From the NCBI GenBank assembly GCA_904420015.1, contig CAJFTS010000041.1, positions 1 to 48,192 on the forward strand: a stretch of DNA of 48,192 nt. Reading direction: 5' to 3'. The notes below the pieces were generated by a model. The model had not been told where the DNA came from. It saw only the letters and a list, made by a program, of their open reading frames with translations, and did no database searches. Position numbers and translations under genes: made by a program. Shown here in pieces: positions 6,150 through 14,336 of the stretch. Within the stretch, counting starts at the first letter, position 1; each line of letters opens with the position of its first letter. Origin of the DNA: an uncultured Clostridia bacterium. GTDB lineage: Bacteria; Bacillota; Clostridia; Oscillospirales; Acutalibacteraceae.

Positions 6150-7952
6150 ATGAAAAAAGAAAAAAAGAGCGACCTGGCGATCCTGCTTGGCTATGCAGGA
6201 GGCCACAAAGGCTTGACCTTCCTGGGTCTGGCCTTGTCGGCGGTGTCCATGCTGTTGAGCATGGCGCCCTATATCTGCATCTGGCTGGCGGCTCGGGATC
6301 TGATCGCCGTGGCACCGCAGTGGACCCAGGCGCAAAATGTCACCCAGTATGGATGGCTGGCGTTTGCCTTTGCAGTGGGCGGTATCGTCATATACTTTGC
6401 GGGTCTGATGTGCACCCATCTGGCGGCTTTTCGCACGGCGTCCAATATCCGCAAGCGGGGCATCGCCCATGTGATGAAAGCGCCCCTGGGCTTCTTTGAT
6501 TCCAATGCCTCGGGGCTCATCCGCAGCCGGCTGGATGCGGCGGCTGCCGATACCGAGACGCTGCTTGCCCACAACCTGGCGGATATCGTCGGTACGGTCG
6601 TCCTGTTTTTGGCCATGCTGGTGCTGATGTTCGTCTTTGACTGGCGGATGGGGGCTGCCTGCCTGTTGGCGGCGGTGATTTCGATCATTGCTATGTTTAC
6701 CATGATGGGCGGTAAAAACGCCAAAATCATGGCGGAATACCAGGCAGCACAGGACCGGATGACCAAGGCAGGCACCGAATATGTCCGGGGTATCCCCGTG
6801 GTAAAGATCTTCCAGCAGACGGTCTACTCCTTCAAGGCGTTCCAGCAGGCTATTGAAGATTACAGCAACAAATCCGAATATTATCAGGACAAAGTGTGCC
6901 GCGTCCCTCAGTCGATCAACCTGACCTTTACCGAAGGAGCCTTTGTGTTCCTGGTCCCTGTGGCACTCTTCCTTGCCCCCAGCGCCCTGGCTGGCGGTGA
7001 CTTCGCCGGTTTTGTCACTAATTTTGCTTTCTACGCGGTTTTCTCCGCCATCATTTCCACAGCGCTGGCCAAGATTATGTTCGCCGCCTCCGGTATGATG
7101 CTGGCCGGCACCGCCCTGGGCCGCATCGACCGGGTAATGTGCGCCCCCACCCTGAAAGCCCCCTTACATCCGCGGGTACCTATGGACAACCGAGTGGAAT
7201 TCAAGGATGTGGGCTTTACCTATGACGGCGCTGAGGTCTCTGCTCTCTCCCATGTCTCCTTCACAGCCGAGCCGGGGCAGACTGTGGCGTTGGTAGGACC
7301 GTCCGGCGGCGGCAAGACTACGGCTGCCAGCCTCATCCCACGGTTTTGGGATGCGAGTTCGGGGGTGGTGGAAGTTGGCGGTGTAGATGTGGCCCAAATC
7401 GATCCCCATGTACTGATGGACCGGGTAGCCTTCGTATTCCAGAATAACCGTCTGTTCAAGGCCTCTATCTTAGAGAATGTACGCGCCGCTCGCCCGGAGG
7501 CCACACGCGAACAGGTGCAATCGGCGCTGATGGCTGCTCAGTGCCAGGATATTTTGGAAAAACTGCCCAACGGACTCGATACCCAGATCGGTTGCGAGGG
7601 AACCTATCTTTCCGGCGGGGAACAGCAGCGTATTGCGCTGGCCCGTGCTATTTTGAAGGATGCCCCCATCGTGGTGCTGGATGAGGCGACCGCCTTCGCC
7701 GACCCCGAGAATGAGGTGCGGATCCAGAAAGCCTTCGCCGCGCTGACCAAAGGCCGCACCGTCATCATGATCGCACATCGCCTGTCCACTGTGGTGGGAG
7801 CGGATAAAATCGTTGTTTTGGAGCAAGGGCGTATCGTGGAGCAGGGTACCCATAAAGAACTCACCGCAGCTGGCGGACTGTATGCCCGAATGTGGGCCGA
7901 TTATAACCGGGCGGTCCAGTGGAAGATCACCAGTGAAAAGGAGGCGGAGTAA
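6150..7952 (+). CDS. ABC exporter half-transporter, permease-ATPase fusion (first subunit)
   Basis: The protein has 600 aa: an N-terminal six-helix exporter membrane domain (about residues 15-310) fused to a nucleotide-binding domain. Visible motifs are Walker A GPSGGGKTT near residues 383-391, Q-loop FVFQNN, signature LSGGEQQR from about 487, Walker B IVVLDEAT near 510, and H-loop IMIAHR. ATG 6150 follows an AAGGAGG site with good spacing; the open frame extends upstream to 6075 but without translation signals. The stop abuts the start of the second subunit, so the two form a heterodimer in the inner membrane. The substrate is unknown; TetR-controlled pairs are often drug, peptide or siderophore transporters. 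Confidence 0.9.
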   Translation: MKKEKKSDLAILLGYAGGHKGLTFLGLALSAVSMLLSMAPYICIWLAARDLIAVAPQWTQAQNVTQYGWLAFAFAVGGIVIYFAGLMCTHLAAFRTASNIRKRGIAHVMKAPLGFFDSNASGLIRSRLDAAAADTETLLAHNLADIVGTVVLFLAMLVLMFVFDWRMGAACLLAAVISIIAMFTMMGGKNAKIMAEYQAAQDRMTKAGTEYVRGIPVVKIFQQTVYSFKAFQQAIEDYSNKSEYYQDKVCRVPQSINLTFTEGAFVFLVPVALFLAPSALAGGDFAGFVTNFAFYAVFSAIISTALAKIMFAASGMMLAGTALGRIDRVMCAPTLKAPLHPRVPMDNRVEFKDVGFTYDGAEVSALSHVSFTAEPGQTVALVGPSGGGKTTAASLIPRFWDASSGVVEVGGVDVAQIDPHVLMDRVAFVFQNNRLFKASILENVRAARPEATREQVQSALMAAQCQDILEKLPNGLDTQIGCEGTYLSGGEQQRIALARAILKDAPIVVLDEATAFADPENEVRIQKAFAALTKGRTVIMIAHRLSTVVGADKIVVLEQGRIVEQGTHKELTAAGGLYARMWADYNRAVQWKITSEKEAE

Positions 7953-9695
7953 ATGTTTGGCAAGAAGTTTCAACGAAAATACGCCCTTACCGATCAGGGG
8001 ATTCGCAATACCAAGAAAGGCGCTTTCTGGACAGTCATCGTCAACCTGGTTGTGATGGGCGGCGTCAGCATCCTATATCTGATGATGTCCGGCTTTATGG
8101 GGACTCTGACAGAGGCCGGGCCGCTTCCCAGCGTGGCGCTTGCCATCGCGTTGGTACTCGTGTTCGTGATTTTGTCCCTTGTGACACACCTACAGCAATA
8201 CAAGGCCACCTACGGATTGGTATACAACGAAGTCAAAACCACGCGGCTTTGCCTGGCGGAACGGCTGCGCAAGCTGCCTCTGGGTTTCTTTGGCAAGCGG
8301 GACTTGGCCGACCTTACCGAAACCCTGATGGGGGATGTCAACCGCATGGAACACGTCTGGTCTCATGTGCTGGGATATCTGTACGGTTCTTATATCTCAA
8401 CAACGCTTATCGCCATCTGCCTGCTGGCGTACGACTGGCGGTTGGCTCTCGCCTGCTTGTGGGGGGTGCCAGTGGCCTTTGGATTGCTGTTCGGAAGCCG
8501 TAAGATTACCAGCCGCAGCGCCGAACAGACGAAAAAAGCGGCGGTCGCCGTCTCAGACGGCATCCAGGAAGCGCTGGAGAATGTACGGGAGATCCGCGCC
8601 ACCAATCAGGAGGAGCGATACCTGAAAGGGCTCGACCGGAAAATCGACGAACACGAAAGGATCATGATCCGGGGGGAACTGGGCACCGGCCTGTTCGTCA
8701 ATGCCGCCAGTGTGATTATGCGTTTGGGTGTGGCGACCACCATCTTGGTAGGCGCCAGCCTCATTCTCTCCGGCCGCATTGACTTCATGCTTCTGTTTTT
8801 GTTCCTGCTGGTTATCACCCGCGTGTATGCGCCTTTCGACCAAAGTCTTGCCCTCATTGCGGAGGTGTTTGTCTCCCAGGTATCCGCCGACCGTATGATG
8901 GAGATTTGCAGCACCCCCGCCGCAGAGGGCGCGCAAGCATTTACCCCAAAAGGACATGATATTGTATTTGAGCATGTGGGATTTGCCTATGATAAAAAGG
9001 ATGTCCTGCGCGACGTGAGCTTTACCGCTAAAGAAGGCGAGATTACGGCGCTGGTAGGGCCTTCCGGCTCCGGCAAGAGTACCTGTGCCCGTCTGGCCGC
9101 CAGGCTGTGGGATGTCGACAGGGGTGCGATCAAGGTAGGCGGCGTAGATATCTCCACCGTAGACCCGGAGGCGTTGCTGACAGATTACTCTATGGTCTTT
9201 CAGGATGTGGTGCTCTTTGACGACACGGTGATGGAAAACATCCGCCTCGGCAGACACGGCGCTACGGACAAGGAGGTGCTGGCGGCGGCCGAAGCCGCTA
9301 ACTGTGATGAATTTGTCCGCAAGCTGCCGAAAGGCTACGACACCCCCATTGGGGAGAACGGGGCAAAGCTCTCCGGCGGGGAACGGCAGCGAATCTCCAT
9401 TGCCCGGGCTCTTTTAAAGGATGCCCCCATTGTTTTGCTTGATGAAGCAACCGCAAGCTTGGATGTGGAGAATGAAACGAAGGTGCAAGGGGCGCTCTCC
9501 CGCCTGCTTGCCGGCAAGACCGTGCTGGTCATTGCTCACCGGATGCGCACCGTCGAGGCGGCCGATAAGATCGTTGTACTGGCCGACGGACGGGTAGCGG
9601 AAGAGGGCTCCCCGGCGGAACTAATGGCCAAAGGCGGGCTCTACCGCCGTATGGTGGAATTGCAGCGGCAAAGTGCCCGGTGGAGTCTGGAATAA
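7953..9695 (+). CDS. ABC exporter half-transporter, permease-ATPase fusion (second subunit)
   Basis: The protein has 580 aa with the same architecture as its upstream partner: a membrane domain, then an ATPase with Walker A GPSGSGKST at about residues 369-377, Q-loop MVFQDVVLF, signature LSGGERQR, Walker B IVLLDEAT and H-loop VIAHR. The start codon follows the previous stop directly, and its RBS (AGGAGGCGGAG) lies inside the end of the first gene, which implies translational coupling. Both ATP sites keep the catalytic Glu (DEAT), so neither half looks degenerate. It should work as the second half of a heterodimeric exporter. Confidence 0.9.
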   Translation: MFGKKFQRKYALTDQGIRNTKKGAFWTVIVNLVVMGGVSILYLMMSGFMGTLTEAGPLPSVALAIALVLVFVILSLVTHLQQYKATYGLVYNEVKTTRLCLAERLRKLPLGFFGKRDLADLTETLMGDVNRMEHVWSHVLGYLYGSYISTTLIAICLLAYDWRLALACLWGVPVAFGLLFGSRKITSRSAEQTKKAAVAVSDGIQEALENVREIRATNQEERYLKGLDRKIDEHERIMIRGELGTGLFVNAASVIMRLGVATTILVGASLILSGRIDFMLLFLFLLVITRVYAPFDQSLALIAEVFVSQVSADRMMEICSTPAAEGAQAFTPKGHDIVFEHVGFAYDKKDVLRDVSFTAKEGEITALVGPSGSGKSTCARLAARLWDVDRGAIKVGGVDISTVDPEALLTDYSMVFQDVVLFDDTVMENIRLGRHGATDKEVLAAAEAANCDEFVRKLPKGYDTPIGENGAKLSGGERQRISIARALLKDAPIVLLDEATASLDVENETKVQGALSRLLAGKTVLVIAHRMRTVEAADKIVVLADGRVAEEGSPAELMAKGGLYRRMVELQRQSARWSLE

Positions 9696-9722
9696 AGCTT
9701 GCCCGAAAGAGAAAGAAACCAT

Positions 9723-9758
9723 GGGACGGGGCCCCTTTTTAGGCCCCGTCCCTTGTTT
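9723..9758 (+). terminator. strong terminator of the ABC operon
   Basis: An 11-bp perfect GC-rich stem (GGGACGGGGCC / GGCCCCGTCCC) with an 8-base loop is followed by TTGTTT. It lies 27 bases after the second ABC gene. The following 9759-10066 holds no gene I can support. Confidence 0.85.
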
Positions 9759-10066
9759 GATGGCTATAATCCATTGGCTTTTCCAGTGGAAAGCAAAGCT
9801 AAGGTCTGCCAACCTAACAAAAACATCGAGAAGGTCTTTGCGTATAAGACATCAATAGGTTACAGGAAAAAGCGGAGAAATCAAGTTTCATATTGCTTTT
9901 CTCTATTGCAAATCGTGTCCAACTGGAAGTTCCTCATATCTTTACTTCTTGGTATTGAACGCCGCCATTTTGCAATTTGACGTTTGTGATAGCGCAAAAC
10001 CACCGGCAGCGGTTTTTTCCGCTTAGGTTAAAATCCTCCTTGACACGATAAGCCATCTTTCACCCT

Positions 10067-10095
10067 TTGACAGATCGGGCCGTTCAAGGTATCCT
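10067..10095 (+). promoter_or_regulatory. promoter of sfsA
   Basis: TTGACA (10067-10072), 17-base spacer, TATCCT (10090-10095), 25 bases before the sfsA start. The -35 is perfect and the -10 matches four of six positions. Confidence 0.6.
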
Positions 10096-10120
10096 AAGAA
10101 AAAAGCAGGCAGGAGGACTT

Positions 10121-10753
10121 ATGACCTATTCTCATATTCAAAAGGGCGTCTTTCTCCGACGCCCCAACCGGTTTGTTGCCCAGGTGGAGATAGAAGGGCG
10201 GGTGGAAACCTGCCACGTCAAGAATACCGGCCGATGCAAGGAACTGCTGCTGCCCGGGGCGGCGGTCTATCTGGAGGAAAGCGACAACCCCAACCGCAAG
10301 ACCCGGTTCGACCTAGTGGCGGTAGAGAAGGGGGAGCGGCTGATTAACATAGACGCGCAAGCCCCAAACCGGGTGGTGGAGGAGTGGCTGCGCGCCGGCG
10401 GGCTGGTTGCGGGATTGACCGATCTGCGTCCGGAATGCCGCTATGGCAATTCCCGGTTCGATTTTTATCTGGAGGCGGCCGGGCGGAAGGCGTTTTTGGA
10501 GGTCAAGGGAGTTACACTGGAGGAAGAAAACGTGGCCTATTTCCCGGACGCGCCTACCGAACGCGGCGTCAAGCATATCAAGGAACTGTGCGGCTGCCTG
10601 CAGGATGGGTATGACGCTTATCTGGTCTTTGTTATCCAAATGAAAGGGATATCCTCCTTCCGGCCCAACGACCGTACCCATCGAGCATTTGGCGACGCCC
10701 TTCGCAGGGCAGAAAGGGAGGGTGTACAACTGGGGCGGTGGACTGCCGGGTAA
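10121..10753 (+). CDS. sfsA: SfsA family DNA/RNA nuclease-like protein
   Basis: The product has 210 aa, close to the usual SfsA length. The N-terminal OB-like part has FLRRPNRFVAQVEIEGR and CHVKNTGRCKELL; the C-terminal part is PD-(D/E)XK-like, with NSRFDFYLE, AFLEVKGVTLEEE and AYFPDAPTERGVKHIKEL. These are the family signatures. The start ATG 10121 has an AGGAGG site 4 bases upstream. The original name, sugar fermentation stimulation, reflects an old E. coli phenotype; a nuclease or nucleic-acid role is more likely but is not shown here. It has its own promoter and begins a co-oriented cluster. Confidence 0.92.
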   Translation: MTYSHIQKGVFLRRPNRFVAQVEIEGRVETCHVKNTGRCKELLLPGAAVYLEESDNPNRKTRFDLVAVEKGERLINIDAQAPNRVVEEWLRAGGLVAGLTDLRPECRYGNSRFDFYLEAAGRKAFLEVKGVTLEEENVAYFPDAPTERGVKHIKELCGCLQDGYDAYLVFVIQMKGISSFRPNDRTHRAFGDALRRAEREGVQLGRWTAG

Positions 10754-10843
10754 GCGAAGCCGGTCTGCAAATTGCGGATGCGGTTGACATTGTTTTAGAC
10801 TAGGATCGGGTCAATGGAAGAAAGGCAAGGGAGGCGCAAGGAA

Positions 10844-11107
10844 ATGGAAAAGGAATGCGTGGTGTATATCCTGCGCTGCAGGGACGGGACGCTGTACACC
10901 GGCTGGACCAACCGGCTCGAAGCACGGGTGGAGGCCCACAATCAGGGCAAGGGGGCGAAATACACCAAGTCCCGCCGGCCGGTGGCCCTAGTTTACTGGG
11001 AGAGGCAGGCGGACAAGGCTGGCGCGTTACGGAGGGAAAGGGAGATTAAGCGGCTGTCCCGTGCCAAAAAACTTCGCCTTGTTGCGAAAAAGGAGGACGA
11101 ACTGTGA
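10844..11107 (+). CDS. GIY-YIG domain endonuclease-like protein (YhbQ type)
   Basis: This small protein of 87 aa is almost entirely a GIY-YIG domain. The motif is visible as VVYILRC....TLYTGWTN near the start, with the conserved Arg and a C-terminal REREIKRLSRAKK helix, as in YhbQ/UPF0213 proteins. ATG 10844 is preferred over ATG 10814 because family members begin a few residues before the VYIL strand and GGGAGG lies upstream of it. Its stop overlaps the GTG start of the flavodoxin gene (GTGA), which implies coupling. Such stand-alone domains may cut branched or damaged DNA, but the substrate is unknown. Confidence 0.88.
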   Translation: MEKECVVYILRCRDGTLYTGWTNRLEARVEAHNQGKGAKYTKSRRPVALVYWERQADKAGALRREREIKRLSRAKKLRLVAKKEDEL

Positions 11108-11643
11108 AATCGGTTTTGATTTGCTACGAATCCCAATACGGGTATTCCCAGCGGTATGCGCAGTGGATGGCGGAGAAGCTCGACTGCCCGACCCTGCCGG
11201 TTGCCGAGGTGAAAAAAGATGACCTAAGAAAGGCGGATCTGGTAGTGGCCGGCGGCGGGCTCTATGCGGGAAAGGTCGGAAGCGCGGCCTTTGTCAAACG
11301 GCATTCGTCCGAGCTGGAGGGAAAGCTGGCGGCATTCTTTACCGTAGGATTGGCACCGGTTGAGAGACAGGGGGACATGGAGGCGCTCTTAAAGAAAGCC
11401 CTTCCGCCGCAGGTCCAAAGAAATGCCCGGTTTTTCTTCCTGCGGGGAGGGATGGATGCGTCGCGTCTGAAATGGGTCCACCGGATGATGATGAAAATGC
11501 TGGTGGAGATGACAAAGAAAAAGGCCCCGGATCAACGCACCAAGGAGGACCAGGGTCTGATTGACAGCATCGGTAAGGCGGTGGACTTTTCCAGTCCAGA
11601 AGCAGTTTTGCCGTTGGTGGATTATATAAAGGGCCTGCGATAA
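11104..11643 (+). CDS. flavodoxin-domain protein
   Basis: The protein has 179 aa and starts at GTG 11104, overlapping the preceding stop. The N-terminus SVLICYESQYGYSQRYAQWMA is the FMN phosphate-binding loop of flavodoxins, followed by VVAGGGLYAGKVG and AAFFTVGLAP strands. The overall shape is that of the flavodoxin/HemG-like group (flavodoxin_5). It probably binds FMN and moves electrons in the cytosol. The partner is not evident. Translational coupling to the GIY-YIG gene is seen, although a functional link is unlikely. A long palindrome lies 34 bp after its stop. Confidence 0.85.
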   Translation: MKSVLICYESQYGYSQRYAQWMAEKLDCPTLPVAEVKKDDLRKADLVVAGGGLYAGKVGSAAFVKRHSSELEGKLAAFFTVGLAPVERQGDMEALLKKALPPQVQRNARFFFLRGGMDASRLKWVHRMMMKMLVEMTKKKAPDQRTKEDQGLIDSIGKAVDFSSPEAVLPLVDYIKGLR

Positions 11644-11676
11644 AAAAGATCCTGGATAAGGCTGCGTCCCATAAGG

Positions 11677-11740
11677 AAGGAAATATGATAAATCGAACCG
11701 GCGTGTCAGATCACGCCGGTTCGATTTATCATATTTCCTT
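11677..11740. repeat. perfect 29-bp inverted repeat, 6-base loop
   Basis: Arms 11677-11705 and 11712-11740 are exact reverse complements over 29 bases around TCAGAT. The outer half is AT-rich (AAGGAAATATGATAAAT) and the inner half GC-rich (CGAACCGGCGTG). It follows the flavodoxin gene and could terminate transcription, but it is much longer than other terminators here and lacks a strong T-run. It may be a mobile or recombination-related palindrome. Confidence 0.7.
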
Positions 11741-11819
11741 TCAATTTTCGAAGGTATGCGCATTTACCCCGCAAAGGTCAAATACAGGTCAATTGGCATC
11801 TGCTTTCTCTCGTTCTCCT

Positions 11820-12020
11820 TTACCGGGCTATATATACGATTTTGTTCACCAGCTCGTTAAGAAGGGCGGCGCCAAGTTCTTGTATACCCAGGTATTCATC
11901 CGCCAATTCGGCCACCTGTCCGGACTGTGCTTCAATTTCCCGTTCCATTCCTGCGGCAAGCCACTCAATTCCCGCTTGTTCCTTCTCGTACTGCCGGGCA
12001 GCATGGGGAAAGTCCCAGCC
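11820..12020 (-). pseudogene. remnant of a large serine recombinase C-terminus (probable)
   Basis: On the minus strand, about 66 codons ending at TAA (11820-11822) read HAARQYEKEQAGIEWLAAGM, then EREIEAQSGQVAELADEYLG and LLNELVNKIVYIAR. This looks like the coiled-coil and LLxxLVxKIxV region near the end of site-specific serine recombinases with a DUF4368-type tail. It has no start, no catalytic domain and no terminal motif, so it is only a decayed piece. The frame stays open into the end of the neighbouring gene. The identification rests on pattern resemblance alone. The rest of 11741-11819 holds nothing clear. Confidence 0.4.
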
Positions 12021-12063
12021 GCCCCGCCTGTATCCGGGGAAAAGGCGATCGGGCGGCGAACCC

Positions 12064-13233
12064 TTAGCCGCCGGTTCTTTGCACCGGAATGCGCAGCACG
12101 GTTTTCAGCCGGTCCGGGCGGGTACGGCGGGGGTCGGAGAGGTAAATTTCATGATGCTTCCGTTCCCCCAGGTCGAATGCCAGCCCGTTTTCCTGAGCAA
12201 AGCGGGAGAGGGCCTCTATGGTTGCTCCCTCCGCCACGTAGGGGCCCAGATGGAGGGCCTGTATACAGAGCCCCTCGTCCAATTGAGCCAGCCGGGCCGA
12301 CTCCACCGGCAGATCCGGCTTTTTGCGGCGCACCTCTTTCACCGCCTCTTCCCATACCGCCTGGGTGACGAATTCGGGCTGGCGGATCATGGAGGTCCAT
12401 CGCCAGCCGGACCGGCCGGAATGGTCCAATCCATCCCCTTCGCTCCACCAGAGGCCCTCCAGAGGGGGCATCACGTAGTCGTAATACCCTTCCGGCGGAC
12501 GGCCCGATTTTTTCCGCATCTTGATGGAAAAGGATAGGGCGTATAAAAGCCGCAATGCCTGCTGGTAGCAGTCGGACGCCGGGTCGCCGGCCCCGTCTAC
12601 CATCGCGAAGGTCATGGGCGGCACCTGGATGAGGGAAGGGGAGGCGGCCGGCCGGTAAAGGTCTGCAAAGGCCCTTTTGAAATCGAAGGCGGATTTATCC
12701 CCGCCGCTGTTTGCCCGTTTGTCCGGCTGCGCCGGCATTTCACGCCGGACGGGCGTTTGCACAGGCCCCTCCTTTAAGGCGATGTAAATATGAATTTCCA
12801 TATTTTCCGGCCCGCCGGAGCCGCAGATATATTCTTCAAAATCGGTGGTATAGGCCCGCGGCAGGTCCATCGTCCAAAGCTTCCGCCAGAAGGCGGCCAC
12901 GTCCTTTTGCACATCGCCCCTTAGGATAAAGCGGGCGTAAGGGCCCCCGGAAATCCGCGCGGGGAGAAGGTCGGCAGGCAAATCCTCGGTATCGCTCACC
13001 TCACAGCAGGCCATCATGTCGTAGCCGCCCAGATGGTCGCTTTCGTAATGATGGTACAGCCCGATGCCCCGCCCGGTGGTCTTATGCGGGATGCGGTGAA
13101 AGACGTCGCGGTAGAAGCGGCTCCATAGCCCGCCGATGTCGGCGGCGGCGCTTTCCGACAGGTTTGAGGTGCGAAGGCCGATGCCGGCCACCGTTTTCGG
13201 GGAAAGGATCACCCGTTCATAGGGGAATTCCAT
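12064..13233 (-). CDS. double GyrI-like (AraC effector-binding) domain protein
   Basis: The protein has 389 aa and appears to join two GyrI-like small-molecule-binding domains. The first (about residues 1-150) begins with a motif-rich strand FPYERVILSPKTVAGIGLRT and has GIGLYHHYESDH and ARFILRGDV. The second (about 175-385) has FAMVDGAGDP, PLEGLWWSEGDG and GLCIQALHLGPYVAEGATIE, typical of the YdhL/GyrI-like family. No DNA-binding domain is seen. ATG 13233 has AAGGAG 8 bases upstream. It lies downstream of a WYL regulator on the same strand, 70 bp apart. Together they may sense a hydrophobic ligand, as the GyrI fold often does; that role is inferred. Confidence 0.8.
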   Translation of the reverse strand: MEFPYERVILSPKTVAGIGLRTSNLSESAAADIGGLWSRFYRDVFHRIPHKTTGRGIGLYHHYESDHLGGYDMMACCEVSDTEDLPADLLPARISGGPYARFILRGDVQKDVAAFWRKLWTMDLPRAYTTDFEEYICGSGGPENMEIHIYIALKEGPVQTPVRREMPAQPDKRANSGGDKSAFDFKRAFADLYRPAASPSLIQVPPMTFAMVDGAGDPASDCYQQALRLLYALSFSIKMRKKSGRPPEGYYDYVMPPLEGLWWSEGDGLDHSGRSGWRWTSMIRQPEFVTQAVWEEAVKEVRRKKPDLPVESARLAQLDEGLCIQALHLGPYVAEGATIEALSRFAQENGLAFDLGERKHHEIYLSDPRRTRPDRLKTVLRIPVQRTGG

Positions 13234-13278
13234 TGCGGTACACTCCTTTTTCTTGGGATGAGCCCAGTCTACCACGGC

Positions 13279-13304
13279 AAACCGGACAACAGCATGTCCG
13301 GTTT
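13279..13304 (-). terminator. intergenic hairpin between WYL regulator and GyrI-like gene
   Basis: AAACCGGACA / TGTCCGGTTT (10 bp, 6-base loop) starts at the WYL stop codon on the minus strand and ends in TTT. It is probably an attenuator or weak terminator. The sequence CAAACCGGACA recurs upstream of the WYL gene at 14243-14253, so it may instead be a regulator site. Confidence 0.5.
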
Positions 13305-14209
13305 TACCGATAGTTTTTCAGCGCCGCCTCCAGGCTTTGACACACCCGTTCCCGGGCCCAGTCCGGCTCGAGTACCGTCATCGACCCGCCGAAGGAGAGC
13401 AGATATCCCCATACCCATTCGCTTTCCCAAAAGACGACCCGGGCTTTGAGGCTTCCGTCCTCCTGTTCGGTCAGGCAGTCGGCGGAGAACTCGTCGAATA
13501 CCCGCGGGCGGGCGGCGGGGGAGAAGAGCAGGGTCATGGGAAGGGGAGGGCCGATAGGCCAAGGGTCGGGTAAGGCGGGGGCTTCTTTGAGCCGTTCTTC
13601 CGGGAAGGACCCTTCATCCAGATGCAGATTTTTCATCCGGATCAGCTTAAAGGTACGGTAGTCCTCCCGCTTGAGGCAGTAGCCCTGCAGATACCAGGCG
13701 TTCCCCTTAAAGCGGAGCTTGACCGGCTCGACGGTGCGCCGGGTTTCCTCTCCCGCCGCGCTGACATAGTCAAAGGTCACCCGCCGCCGGGACAAAATGG
13801 CAGTGCGCAGCTGGCCGAACCGGTCTTTGTCCTCCTGCCCGCTTCCCCAGCTTGTGAAATCCACGTCGATCCAGCTGGGATCCTCCCTGCAAAAAAAGGT
13901 GCGAAGCTTGCCGAGCACCGCTCCCGCCTCCGGGTACCTTGCCGCCGACAGGCTTTGCAGGCCGTAAAGGATGTGGTCCTGCTCCTGTGAGGACAGCACC
14001 GATTTATTGAGGATGAAATCGGGCAGCAGACGGATGCCGCCGCCCTTGCCCTTGGCGGTGTAGACCGGGATCCCGGCGGCGGAAAGGGCGTCCACATCCC
14101 GGTAGACGGTGCGTTCGGACACTTCGAACCGTTGGGCCAGCTCCTTTGCGGTGATGTTTTCCCGTTCGAGCAGAAGATACACCATTTCAAACAAGCGACC
14201 AATCTGCAT
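13304..14209 (-). CDS. YafY-type HTH and WYL domain transcriptional regulator
   Basis: The protein has 301 aa. It starts with a DeoR-like winged helix (IGRLFEMVYLLLERE, TAKELAQRFEVSERTVYRDV) at about residues 1-60, and continues with a WYL domain (RRVTFDYVSAAGEE, VEPVKLRFKGNAWYLQGYC) and the C-terminal extension WVWGYLLSFGGSMTVLEP. ATG 14209 is chosen because the AGGAGG site is then 8 bases away; the ATG two codons earlier would be too close. WYL regulators sense nucleic-acid or small ligands. It is divergent from a nitroreductase gene and is followed by the GyrI-like gene, both of which are plausible targets. Confidence 0.9.
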   Translation of the reverse strand: MQIGRLFEMVYLLLERENITAKELAQRFEVSERTVYRDVDALSAAGIPVYTAKGKGGGIRLLPDFILNKSVLSSQEQDHILYGLQSLSAARYPEAGAVLGKLRTFFCREDPSWIDVDFTSWGSGQEDKDRFGQLRTAILSRRRVTFDYVSAAGEETRRTVEPVKLRFKGNAWYLQGYCLKREDYRTFKLIRMKNLHLDEGSFPEERLKEAPALPDPWPIGPPLPMTLLFSPAARPRVFDEFSADCLTEQEDGSLKARVVFWESEWVWGYLLSFGGSMTVLEPDWARERVCQSLEAALKNYR

Positions 14210-14231
14210 CCGCATCCCCTCCTTTGCCTTC

Positions 14232-14265
14232 AGTATACCACACAAACCGGACATCATCCGTCAGG
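14232..14265 (-). promoter_or_regulatory. -10 element and repeat motif upstream of the WYL gene
   Basis: On the minus strand a TATACT -10 box (14232-14237) preceded by TGTGG lies just upstream. Next to it are CAAACCGGACA (14243-14253) and CGGA-CATCA-TCCG, the same core as in the hairpin downstream of this gene. It is a candidate autoregulatory operator. Confidence 0.4.
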
Positions 14266-14308
14266 TTTTCCCCTTTTTCACCGGGGATCGGCGCTTGCGT
14301 GTCTGTGC

Positions 14309-14314
14309 TATACT
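14309..14314 (+). promoter_or_regulatory. -10 box of the nitroreductase gene
   Basis: TATACT at 14309-14314 lies 22 bases before the nitroreductase start. No good -35 is visible, which fits a promoter needing an activator or a regulator bound in the divergent spacer. Confidence 0.4.
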
Positions 14315-14336
14315 GAAAAGAAAAGGAGGAATCGTC

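Noticed and set aside
9990-10030. Hairpin ACCG-GCAG-CGGT with T-run before the sfsA promoter
   Set aside because: The stem is only 4 bp and it ends no recognisable gene.
11685-12537. Overlapping plus-strand frames after the flavodoxin gene
   Set aside because: They are opposite the GyrI-like gene and the recombinase remnant and show no domain or RBS.
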